The position numbers were made by a program, and so were the translations under genes. The notes under the pieces are model-generated. The model was not told where the DNA came from. It made no database searches and saw only the letters and a list, made by a program, of their open reading frames with translations. From Bdellovibrionaceae bacterium UBA2351 (lineage in GTDB: Bacteria > Bdellovibrionota > Bdellovibrionia > Bdellovibrionales > Bdellovibrionaceae): a DNA stretch of 14,275 nt. Every line of letters begins with the position of its first letter. Position 1 is the stretch's first letter. Location: the NCBI GenBank assembly GCA_002344565.1, contig DDTZ01000171.1, forward strand, positions 1 to 14,275, read 5' to 3'. Shown here one piece after another: positions 7,291 to 14,275 of this stretch.

Positions 7291-8301
7291 TTATGCCGCC
7301 GACTTTTTAGCGTAAAGTTTAGTTATAGATTCGGCAAGCTTTTGAATATCGTCTCTTGCTGACTTCGGGTTTATGACTTCGGCATGATCTCCAAGGCTTA
7401 GTATCCAGCGAGCGATTTCATCGTTTCGCTGGACGCTGAGTCGCAAAATTATACCATCAATTGTTTCCTCGACAGTTTGGGAGTCATGCCATCTTCTTTC
7501 TGAGACATATTTTGCAATTGGATGTTTGATCTTGATTTCATACTGAGTATTTTCACCAGATTTTAAAATACCAAAACTGCTTTTGAAGTAATCTTCTACT
7601 TTGATATTTTGAGATTTATATACTTCATCCAAACGTGTTACATTTTTCATTCGGGCTAATGAGAAAGTCTTCATTACATTGGACAAAGGATCCAGCCCAA
7701 CTAAATAAGCCCCATTGTCTGCGAAATAAATTGCTTCTGGTCCCAATTTCCGTTTTTTAAATCCATCTTTGGCTTTATTTGCTGTCAAATATTCGAATTC
7801 AATCCATTCGCCTTCTTCACAAGCGGCGTGAAGGGTATTGAAAAGCTCTGAGTCGAGTTTGATATTCCACTTATGTCTTTGCTGAACAAAAAAGAACCTT
7901 TCGAATTCACTTCGAGCTTTAGATACATCTGGCCCGATAAGTTTTTCGAATTTTGAAAACATATGCAATAGCGGTGCGTGAAGCGGCGTATTTTTAAGTG
8001 AATCAATTTGCTCATGAGCAATGTAAAAAGCAAAAAGGTCATGATAGTCAAAACTTACTTTTTGAGTCACAACAGCAACCTTGTCCAAGCGCCAAAGTGA
8101 TTCTTCTCCATTATGATCGTTGGTTACTGGAAACCTAGCATCTTCCAGGGCCTCTAGATCACGATGAATAGTCCTAATCCCAGCATCATACCCTTCTTCG
8201 GCCAACTTTTGATGAAGCGCTTTAATGGTAAGGCCATTTTTGTTTATTTCAAGAAAATGGAGGACTCTTAGAATTCTGGATACTTGGATATTTCTGGACA
8301 T
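7291..8301 (-). CDS. WYL-domain transcriptional regulator
   Basis: Predicted ligand-responsive DNA-binding regulator. With the ATG at 8301 it has 336 residues: an N-terminal winged helix (about 1-70, with GIRTIHRDLEALEDA as the recognition region), a linker, a WYL domain (about 164-222, including GEWIEFEYL and AIYFADNGAYLVGLD) and a C-terminal WCX-type domain (about 255-330, including RRWHDSQTVEE and ARWILSLGDHAEVINP). A TTG at 8325 would add eight residues; ATG is preferred, though neither has a clear ribosome binding site. WYL regulators such as BrxR and CapW control anti-phage operons, and WYL domains are thought to sense nucleic acid or nucleotides. It is divergent from the DUF2779-helicase genes, with dyad sequences between, so it probably represses them and itself. 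It converges tightly on the lipoprotein gene. Confidence 0.92.
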   Translation of the reverse strand: MSRNIQVSRILRVLHFLEINKNGLTIKALHQKLAEEGYDAGIRTIHRDLEALEDARFPVTNDHNGEESLWRLDKVAVVTQKVSFDYHDLFAFYIAHEQIDSLKNTPLHAPLLHMFSKFEKLIGPDVSKARSEFERFFFVQQRHKWNIKLDSELFNTLHAACEEGEWIEFEYLTANKAKDGFKKRKLGPEAIYFADNGAYLVGLDPLSNVMKTFSLARMKNVTRLDEVYKSQNIKVEDYFKSSFGILKSGENTQYEIKIKHPIAKYVSERRWHDSQTVEETIDGIILRLSVQRNDEIARWILSLGDHAEVINPKSARDDIQKLAESITKLYAKKSAA

Positions 8302-8343
8302 AGGTATTGGATCGAAAGATTGCAATTAAACTTAAGATTCAAA

Positions 8344-8359
8344 TTGAGAAAGTACTCAA
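8344..8359. promoter_or_regulatory. Candidate operator: TTGAG-N6-CTCAA dyad
   Basis: A perfect 5-bp inverted repeat with a six-base centre, 42 bases upstream of the WYL ATG in the divergent intergenic region. Size and symmetry suit a dimeric winged-helix regulator, and the WYL protein next door is the obvious candidate. It stands two bases from a second, longer dyad. Confidence 0.35.
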
Positions 8360-8361
8360 AT

Positions 8362-8397
8362 GTTTCATCTATTTTGATCAGAATTTTGACATTAAAC
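8362..8397. promoter_or_regulatory. Candidate operator: 36-bp imperfect dyad covering a TTGACA box
   Basis: The outer arms GTTTcATcT and AcATtAAAC pair at seven of nine positions; the centre is not symmetric but contains the direct repeat ATTTTGA twice (8371-8377 and 8383-8389). The sequence includes TTGACA (8386-8391), a consensus -35 hexamer on the plus strand, although no good -10 lies 17 bases downstream. The left 14 bases recur exactly at 5165-5178, and an 11-base part occurs inverted at 521-531. A role as binding site for the WYL regulator is inferred. Confidence 0.33.
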
Positions 8398-8450
8398 CAC
8401 TTTCGTTTAGTCTGTAAAGATAGGCGACCTATTATGACATAAATTAAGGA

Positions 8451-8456
8451 TATACT
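8451..8456 (+). promoter_or_regulatory. Possible -10 element (TATACT) of the DUF2779 operon
   Basis: TATACT matches five of six bases of TATAAT and lies about 35 bases before the start at 8491, a sensible distance. No good -35 sits at the right spacing, so activator dependence or another sigma factor is possible. Confidence 0.28.
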
Positions 8457-8490
8457 TATTTTAACCAAAAATTAACTTAACGAGGCCATT

Positions 8491-10473
8491 TTGAAACCTA
8501 GAAAATACCTTACAAAATCAAGTTTTAAGATCGGTCTTGAATGTCCTCGTAAGCTATTATATTTGAATAAACCCGAAGAGTATTTTAATAACAAATCTTC
8601 CGATCCATTTTTAGAAGCTCTTGCTAAAGGCGGCTATCAGGTTGGCGCACTAGCAAAACTAAAATTCAAAAATGGAATCGAGATTTTTTCGAAAAACCAT
8701 GAAGAAGCTCTATTAGAAACCTCTAAGCTATTAACTAGTCAGAACGTTTGCTTGTTCGAAGGCGCATTTAGTTATGAAAAACTTTTTGTTCGATCCGATA
8801 TTGTAGTAAAATCAGGGAAAACTCTTAAACTAATTGAAGTAAAATCTAAATCATTTGACGCTTTAGATTTTGAAAGTGAATATCTTAACGCCACTGCCGC
8901 AAAATCCGGAAAGATTGCATTAAAGAGTGAGTGGGTTGAATATCTTTATGATTTAGCATTTCAAACATATGTAGCCAGAAAAAACTATCCCGATCTAACT
9001 GTAATTCCATATTTGATGGCTCTTGATCGCAATACGGCAACGAACGTCGATGATTTACATCAGCTTTTTTTAGTAAAATCAAATGGAAGTAATATTGAAG
9101 TCACTCAAACCAGAGAGGTGGACGACTCTTTTTCTGGGTTTAATATTCTAGGCGAAGTCGACCTTACAGATATCGTAAATACAATAATTCAGGGTGAGGA
9201 GCGTTCAGAAAAGTTTTTGAACGGAACCATGGCTGAAACCGCCAAACGACTTTCTGATATTTATTTAGACAACGAAAAAGTACCAGTAAATTACATAGTG
9301 GGAAGTCAGTGCAAAAAGTGCGAATACCGAGGTAATGAGGCAGGTTTAAAATCCGGGTTTGATGAGTGTTGGGTAGAAAGAGCCAATATTGCGGCGGCTT
9401 CATCTAAAAAACTAGTTATAGACTTATGGAACTTTCGGGGTAGCGACAAAGCAATTGAAAACAATATTTTTGAACTTAAAAACTTAACGGAAGATGACCT
9501 TGGCAAAGGTGCTGCTTTAAAAGAGCGACAGCTTATCCAAATCAAAAAAGAATCTACAGGTGAACAGTCACCTTGGTTTGATAAAGCGGGTCTTGGCGAG
9601 GCAATGAGCAAATGGAAGTATCCACTGCATTTTATAGATTTTGAAACTTGTATGCCGGCGATTCCTTTTAAAAAAGGTTTTTATCCTTATTCTGAAATTG
9701 CGTTTCAATTTTCTCATCACACGATGGATGAAAAGGGTAACATAAAACACATTGGCGAATATATAGATTTGAGTCCCGGAAAATTTCCTACGTTTGATTT
9801 TTGCCGTGAATTAAAGAGACAGTTAGAAACAGATCAAGGCACTATCTTTCGATATTCAGCCCATGAAAACAGCGTTCTTAATCGCGCAATTTTTTTACTT
9901 GAACGATCCGAAGAGCCAGATCGTGATTCGCTGGTGGCCTTTTTTAAGACTATTACAAAGAAAAAAGATAAAGACGAAAAGACCATTTTATGGGAGGGCG
10001 ATCGCAATATGATCGACCTTTGCGAGTTTGTTAAAAAGTATTACTATAGTCCACTGACAGGGGGATCGAACTCGCTTAAAAATGTATTGCCATCGATACT
10101 AAAAGAATCCAAGTTCCTGCAAGGGAAGTATTCTAAAGAAATTTATGGTAGTGAGTTTTTGCCATCGCTGAATTTTGAGAAGCATAGGTGGGTTTCGAAA
10201 ACCAGCTCTGGCTACACAAGTGATCCCTACAAAGAATTGCCTCAAATTTTTACTAAAGAAGAGCTAGTTAGAATTGAAAACTTGATTTCTGAAGAAGATT
10301 CGATTCGAAATGGAGGGGCGGCAATGATGGCCTATTGCAAATCCCAATATACTCTCATGACAGATATTGAGCGGTTGGCATTACAGAATTCATTGTTGAA
10401 GTATTGTGAGCTCGATACATTTGCAATGGTTATGTTAGTCGAGTATTGGAAGGATGTTTTGGCTGTAACATAA
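8491..10473 (+). CDS. DUF2779 protein: Cas4/RecB-like nuclease plus DEDD-type exonuclease-like domain
   Basis: A 660-residue predicted nuclease with two catalytic halves. The N-terminal half resembles Cas4/AddB-type PD-(D/E)xK enzymes: D103 (VRSDIVV) and E116-V-K118 form the metal site. C18 (LECPRK) with C274, C277 and C293 gives the one-plus-three cysteine pattern of a 4Fe-4S cluster. The C-terminal half is the DUF2779 domain, RNase H-like: IDFET (D383, E385), RYSAHEN (about 454-460), IDL (D509) and YCELDT (D642) fit DEDD exonuclease motifs I to III. The start is TTG with GAGG five bases upstream; no in-frame ATG lies close by. It is the first gene of the unit divergent from the WYL regulator and precedes the helicase gene. 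TM0106-like proteins carry similar nuclease halves, some fused to an SF1 helicase; here the helicase is separate. Confidence 0.85.
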   Translation: MKPRKYLTKSSFKIGLECPRKLLYLNKPEEYFNNKSSDPFLEALAKGGYQVGALAKLKFKNGIEIFSKNHEEALLETSKLLTSQNVCLFEGAFSYEKLFVRSDIVVKSGKTLKLIEVKSKSFDALDFESEYLNATAAKSGKIALKSEWVEYLYDLAFQTYVARKNYPDLTVIPYLMALDRNTATNVDDLHQLFLVKSNGSNIEVTQTREVDDSFSGFNILGEVDLTDIVNTIIQGEERSEKFLNGTMAETAKRLSDIYLDNEKVPVNYIVGSQCKKCEYRGNEAGLKSGFDECWVERANIAAASSKKLVIDLWNFRGSDKAIENNIFELKNLTEDDLGKGAALKERQLIQIKKESTGEQSPWFDKAGLGEAMSKWKYPLHFIDFETCMPAIPFKKGFYPYSEIAFQFSHHTMDEKGNIKHIGEYIDLSPGKFPTFDFCRELKRQLETDQGTIFRYSAHENSVLNRAIFLLERSEEPDRDSLVAFFKTITKKKDKDEKTILWEGDRNMIDLCEFVKKYYYSPLTGGSNSLKNVLPSILKESKFLQGKYSKEIYGSEFLPSLNFEKHRWVSKTSSGYTSDPYKELPQIFTKEELVRIENLISEEDSIRNGGAAMMAYCKSQYTLMTDIERLALQNSLLKYCELDTFAMVMLVEYWKDVLAVT

Positions 10474-10691
10474 CTTACTAAGAGGCGTTTTGGCCAAATG
10501 TCATAGGCAAAATTATAAGTTTATAACTTCATCTGAAGACCGATATTAATTTATGTTTAAAACCTACGATGATTGTGCCTATTTTGAAAGCCAAGTTCTT
10601 TTATTACAATTCAAGCAATCTACTCACCTAAAATACCAAACACAAATTGGCGAAAGAGTCAGATCTCTTTTAACAAATAATTGGAAAGTTA
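10474..10691. other. Gap between the DUF2779 and helicase genes
   Basis: It contains a 10-bp palindrome TTTGGCCAAA (10489-10498), a short dyad AAGTT-TAT-AACTT (10517-10529) and the 48-codon frame starting at 10553. A possible internal promoter is TTGAAA (10584-10589), 15 bases, TACAAT (10605-10610), which would lie inside that small frame. No T-run terminator is visible after the DUF2779 stop, so read-through into the helicase gene is likely. Confidence 0.4.
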
Positions 10692-10699
10692 ATGTCTAA
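10553..10699 (+). CDS. Possible 48-residue ORF overlapping the helicase start
   Basis: An ATG frame of 48 codons ends at TAA 10697-10699, so its last eight bases (ATGTCTAA) overlap the helicase ATG, a layout typical of translationally coupled genes. The peptide starts MFKTYDDCAYFE and ends LLTNNWKVNV, with mixed, soluble-looking composition and no transmembrane segment. Against it: there is no clear Shine-Dalgarno before the ATG, a possible promoter lies inside it, and a frame this short can arise by chance. If real, it could be a small partner of the helicase or a leader peptide controlling it. No family is recognised. Confidence 0.33.
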   Translation: MFKTYDDCAYFESQVLLLQFKQSTHLKYQTQIGERVRSLLTNNWKVNV

Positions 10700-13600
10700 C
10701 ATGGACTTAAAAATTTTGGTTTTAGAAACAATAACAAAACATCAGCCGATTTTGGGCAGAGAGGTTGCTCGTCTAATTAATTTGAAAACTGGCATGGACG
10801 TTTCGAAGCAAGAAGTTAACAGCCTTCTTTACGGCGAGCTTCGAGCCCAAGTTACGAAAAATGATCTTCATCAGTGGTCAATAAAAAATAACACAGAGGC
10901 TTCAACTTATAGCTCGCAATCTTTAAATCAGGATACAGTTGAAAAATTTGAGTCGAGAAATGCTTCAATTGCGGAAAAATTCCTCGTTGGCAAAAATTCC
11001 TCTTCGGAACCAAAGATAGATACAGCCTTAAGTGGTAATTCTTTGAGTGGTACTAACCAATTGCTCAAAAATAGTTTGAATTTATCGAACTTAACCAAAT
11101 ACTATCTCGACGCTCTTTCTTATGAGCGTGATTCAGAAATTAAACTTTTTGCAAAACCATTTGATAAAGCAAAACCAAATTTTTTAATGATGAATGGTCT
11201 TCCAATTTACGACGACAATACTGCGGTTTGGCCTGCAAATACTCGTGAGTACATAGCTTCTAAGCCTAGATCTAAAAATGTGAATTTATACATAGGCTAC
11301 CCCGTGTTTGTTCAAAAAACGCGTCCAGACCATTCTGATATCGTATTTCCATTTTTCCTTTTCAATTTGAAACTGAATGAAGCGGATTTAACGGGATTCC
11401 CATCTTTAGATATAGACCCACCAAGAATAAATTCAGAAGCATTCAAAGAAACTAGAGAAGGATTTGGTGAAATTCAGGATGATTTGAAATACATTCGTAA
11501 CACTTTAGGGTTGGACGTTGAAATTGATAGCCAATTGCCCAATATTGTCGAATTAATTGAACGATTGAAAACTAAATTTCCTGTTTGGCCTTGGCAAGAA
11601 CTACTTGATATTTCAAATTTGTCCATATCTTCATTAGATTCAAAAGAGAATGGCGGGTTTTATAATTCGGCCATATTATTTTGGGGTGAAGGTTCTAAAT
11701 ATGTCCAAGGCCTTGAAAATGAGTTGACCCAGATTAGTTCACTTACTGCCGATAGATATTCGAACAGTGTATTGTCTAAGATACTTGAGGTGGGTTCAAA
11801 AGTAAATACCGGAGTTGATCAAAAGGAGATTCACAGGCATTTACCTTTAAACCCGTCGCAAGCAGAGGCCGTTCATTCTGCATTAAGTAACCCACTTACT
11901 GTCATCACTGGTCCACCAGGAACTGGAAAGTCGCAGGTAGTTGGATCAATTATTAGCAATGCTGCGATCAATAAGCAGAGCATACTTTTCTCATCAAGAA
12001 ATCATAAAGCCGTTGATGTTGTTGTAGAGCGAATAAATGGCCTATCTAATCAACCCTTTTTAATAAAGCTAGGATCGGAAAGCAGCACCAGTGACATTTC
12101 ATTTCTTGTCAATATCCTTACGAATAGAATTCGCAACACTGACACCAAAAGTATCGAACTTTTGCGAGCGCGCTCTCAGGAATTAAGAAGTGAATTAAAC
12201 AAACAGCAAGTAATCCTAGAAGAGGCCGTTGAACGCCGAAATAAGATCGATGAAATTAGTAAAACCTTGCCTGAAAATCTAATTTTTATTGAGAACCATA
12301 TCAATTTAAGGGGCGATAAATCTGTTTTAGATAAGGCAAAGTTACTTGAGGAGTTCTCCGATAAAATAACGATTGATTTAGAAAAATTAAGTAAACGAAA
12401 GAATTCAATAGATACTCAAAAATTTGGTTTAATTCAAAAAATTGTATGGCCATTTAGAAAAAAATCTCTTTTAAAAGCAAATAGTGACTTATTGCGGAAA
12501 ATTAACGACGACTACAAACTTAAAATTCTTCCAATTGAAAATGTTCAAAGCTACACCCAGTTGCTCGAGTTTTCGGAAAAACTAATATTAACTTTGGAGA
12601 ACCTATTAGTTATTTCAAAAAGAGTTTTGTTCTACTATAAAGATCTATCAATACTTACCTCATTTGATATGTCCGCAAATCAATCAAGGCTAGTTAAAAT
12701 TGAAGATCAATTAGCAACTGTTGACTTAGAATATTGGCAAGAATGGCTTAGGATTTTACCTGATCGACTATCGTCGGAAGAAATACAAACAATTAACAAC
12801 TATGCTTCGCTCGTACAATTAGCTAATGTCGGGGAAGAGAATGAAAAGCGCAAAGTTTCTGAGAGGATCAAAAAACTCACTCAAAAAATGACTCATGCAC
12901 TGCCTGCCTGGGCGATTACTTCATTGTCACTTAGAAATCGGATACCGTTTGATGATGGCTTATTTGATCTTGTAGTGATTGATGAAGCCAGCCAATGCGA
13001 TATCGCATCGGCAATACCGCTACTATATCGTGCAAAGCGGGCAGTTATTATTGGTGATCCTCAACAGCTTAAACATATTACATCGCTATCAAAGGCTTCG
13101 GATTCGAGGCTTATGTCAAAGTATGGAATTATCGATCACCCTGTTTGGGGTTATTCTATAAACTCACTTTTTGATGCTATGGCAGCTAATCCTATTGCTA
13201 ATCGAATTACCCTAAATGAACATCACCGGTCGGATGCGGCTATCATTAACTTCTCAAATCGTCACTTTTACGATGGGAACTTGATAGTGGCGACAAGACT
13301 CAGTAAGCTTAATCACTCTAAGTCTACGCCCAGTCTTGATTGGGTGAATATCACTGGCCAAGTAGTTTCACCTTCTGGTTCTGGCGCATTGAATTCCGAC
13401 GAAGTAGCGGCTGTTCAAACTTACTTGAGAGAACTTTTGATCACTCGTGGTTACAAAGGAACGGTTGGGGTGGTGACTCCGTTTAGAAAGCAGGCAAACC
13501 AGTTAAGAAATTTAATTGAAAACGATACAGTTCTTCAGCCTGTTTTGGAAAGCTCCAAATTAATTATAGATACTGTTCACAAATTTCAAGGGGACGAGAG

Positions 13601-14186
13601 AGACGTAATAGTATTTTCACCTGTGATATCTAGAGGTATTAGTTCTAAGGCCGTCGGGTTTCTTAGGTCACAAGGAAATCTTTTTAATGTTGCTATCACA
13701 AGAGCACGTTCCCACTTAGTAATTGTCGGCGATTTTGAAAGTTGCCAAAACTCTGAAATTAAATATATGACTGCTTTTGCTAAGTACTATTCTGAATTCA
13801 AATCTTCGGTTATTTCCGAAAAAATTAACGAATCTGATCTGCCATTATCCCATCCATTAAGCAGTGATCCCAGAGTATCCATATGGGAGGTAAAGCTGTA
13901 TGCGGCGTTAAGGTCAGCGGGGCTGTCTCCAATTCCGCAATATAGTGAGGACAAATACGCTTTGGATTTTGCATTATTCAGGAAAGATGGAGCAAAGCTC
14001 GATATTGAAGTTGACGGTGAAATGTACCACAAATCTTGGACGGGGCAGCCGCTTAGGTCTGATACCATTAGGAATCAAACGCTTATCGAACTCGGTTGGT
14101 ACGTTAAACGGTTTTGGGTGTATCAATTGAAAGAAGATTTAAATGGCTGTGTAAATGAAATTGTAGCTTGGGCGAATAATAGCTAA
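10692..14186 (+). CDS. SF1 (Upf1/Dna2-like) helicase with C-terminal DUF559/Vsr-like nuclease domain
   Basis: A 1164-residue predicted DNA or RNA motor-nuclease. Residues 1-65 resemble a winged helix (ILGREVARLINLKTG), followed by an unassigned region to about 380. Helicase motifs: Walker A GPPGTGKS (407-414), a Ia-like SSRNHKAVD, motif II DEASQ (D764/E765), motif III GDPQQL (788-793), HHR (844-846), motif V VHKFQGDE (962-969) and motif VI AITRAR (1001-1006). Between motifs Ia and II lies an insertion of about 320 residues with coiled-coil-like sequence (about 488-540). The end carries LDF (D1092), IEVDG (E1106, D1108), YH and an Arg-containing helix before GWYVKRFW, matching DUF559/Vsr-like endonucleases. 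GGAAAG precedes the ATG. Such helicase-nuclease fusions occur in several anti-phage systems; the specific system name cannot be given from sequence alone. Confidence 0.9.
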   Translation: MSNMDLKILVLETITKHQPILGREVARLINLKTGMDVSKQEVNSLLYGELRAQVTKNDLHQWSIKNNTEASTYSSQSLNQDTVEKFESRNASIAEKFLVGKNSSSEPKIDTALSGNSLSGTNQLLKNSLNLSNLTKYYLDALSYERDSEIKLFAKPFDKAKPNFLMMNGLPIYDDNTAVWPANTREYIASKPRSKNVNLYIGYPVFVQKTRPDHSDIVFPFFLFNLKLNEADLTGFPSLDIDPPRINSEAFKETREGFGEIQDDLKYIRNTLGLDVEIDSQLPNIVELIERLKTKFPVWPWQELLDISNLSISSLDSKENGGFYNSAILFWGEGSKYVQGLENELTQISSLTADRYSNSVLSKILEVGSKVNTGVDQKEIHRHLPLNPSQAEAVHSALSNPLTVITGPPGTGKSQVVGSIISNAAINKQSILFSSRNHKAVDVVVERINGLSNQPFLIKLGSESSTSDISFLVNILTNRIRNTDTKSIELLRARSQELRSELNKQQVILEEAVERRNKIDEISKTLPENLIFIENHINLRGDKSVLDKAKLLEEFSDKITIDLEKLSKRKNSIDTQKFGLIQKIVWPFRKKSLLKANSDLLRKINDDYKLKILPIENVQSYTQLLEFSEKLILTLENLLVISKRVLFYYKDLSILTSFDMSANQSRLVKIEDQLATVDLEYWQEWLRILPDRLSSEEIQTINNYASLVQLANVGEENEKRKVSERIKKLTQKMTHALPAWAITSLSLRNRIPFDDGLFDLVVIDEASQCDIASAIPLLYRAKRAVIIGDPQQLKHITSLSKASDSRLMSKYGIIDHPVWGYSINSLFDAMAANPIANRITLNEHHRSDAAIINFSNRHFYDGNLIVATRLSKLNHSKSTPSLDWVNITGQVVSPSGSGALNSDEVAAVQTYLRELLITRGYKGTVGVVTPFRKQANQLRNLIENDTVLQPVLESSKLIIDTVHKFQGDERDVIVFSPVISRGISSKAVGFLRSQGNLFNVAITRARSHLVIVGDFESCQNSEIKYMTAFAKYYSEFKSSVISEKINESDLPLSHPLSSDPRVSIWEVKLYAALRSAGLSPIPQYSEDKYALDFALFRKDGAKLDIEVDGEMYHKSWTGQPLRSDTIRNQTLIELGWYVKRFWVYQLKEDLNGCVNEIVAWANNS

Positions 14187-14252
14187 AATTGAATCTAATC
14201 GTTTTCCTAGTTTTGCTAAATTGCAATTTAACGGTTTTTGGAGTTAGTGTTA
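14187..14252. promoter_or_regulatory. Spacer with 14-bp palindrome before the last gene
   Basis: TAAATTGCAATTTA (14217-14230) is a perfect palindrome. Its AT-only stem and the T5 at 14235-14239 would make at best a weak terminator, so an operator is equally likely. The core ATTGCAATT is also present at 8319-8327, 18 bases upstream of the WYL ATG. Confidence 0.35.
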
Positions 14253-14275
14253 ATGACAAAGAAACGTAAAACAGC
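14253..14275 (+). CDS. Start of a further gene, cut by the window edge
   Basis: ATG at 14253 opens a frame reading MTKKRKT before the sequence ends. GGAG (14240-14243) lies nine bases upstream, an acceptable ribosome binding site. It is 66 bases after the helicase stop on the same strand, so it may belong to the same operon. Too little is present to identify it; the Lys/Arg-rich start is only suggestive of a nucleic-acid-associated protein. Confidence 0.5.

Noticed and set aside
7280..7306. GGCG/CGCC pair followed by a T-run as a shared terminator between the convergent genes
   Set aside because: The four-pair stem has a 13-base loop and lies within the end of the WYL gene; too weak to call.
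8268..8468. Minus-strand ORF of 66 codons across the WYL/DUF2779 gap
   Set aside because: It overlaps the WYL start in another frame and runs through the candidate operators; composition is that of translated AT-rich spacer.
1..14275. CRISPR array suggested by the Cas4-like nuclease
   Set aside because: No regularly spaced direct repeats and no other cas genes were seen on either strand.

Overview
This window looks like a defence-island segment of an AT-rich, Gram-negative bacterial chromosome. The Gram-negative call rests on an outer-membrane beta-barrel candidate (signal peptide, C-terminal Phe) followed by a lipoprotein with a clear lipobox. Strong AGGAGG-type ribosome binding sites argue against Bacteroidota. 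The sequence alone does not fix the genus; a Bdellovibrio-like or other proteobacterial relative is only a guess. There is no tRNA, rRNA, CRISPR array, transposase or integrase in view.

Layout. Bases 1-595 are AT-rich with no convincing gene. Bases 596-5143 hold a three-gene restriction-modification operon: a 5-cytosine DNA methyltransferase, a McrB-like GTPase motor and a McrC-like PD-(D/E)xK nuclease. All three lie in one reading frame, separated only by single TAA stops. Bases 5144-5365 form a leader with inverted repeats. Bases 5366-7276 are a second operon: a small Xre-family regulator, the beta-barrel candidate and the lipoprotein. A WYL-domain regulator (7291-8301, minus strand) converges on that operon and diverges from the third unit. 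The third unit runs from 8491 to beyond the right edge: a DUF2779 protein (Cas4/RecB-like nuclease plus DEDD-type exonuclease-like half), a possible 48-residue ORF, and a 1164-residue SF1 helicase ending in a DUF559/Vsr-like nuclease domain. A further gene may start at 14253.

How the parts may work together. The first operon resembles LlaJI/BsuMI-type GTP-dependent restriction: the methyltransferase would mark host DNA, McrB would recognise DNA and drive the complex, and McrC would cut. The WYL gene next to a divergent nuclease/helicase operon matches the arrangement in which BrxR- or CapW-type regulators control anti-phage operons. The DUF2779 plus helicase-DUF559 pair has the parts of a DNA-processing machine (two kinds of nuclease plus a motor) and is the best candidate here for a poorly described defence system. 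The secreted operon between the two blocks is unusual company and may be cargo or act at the cell surface.
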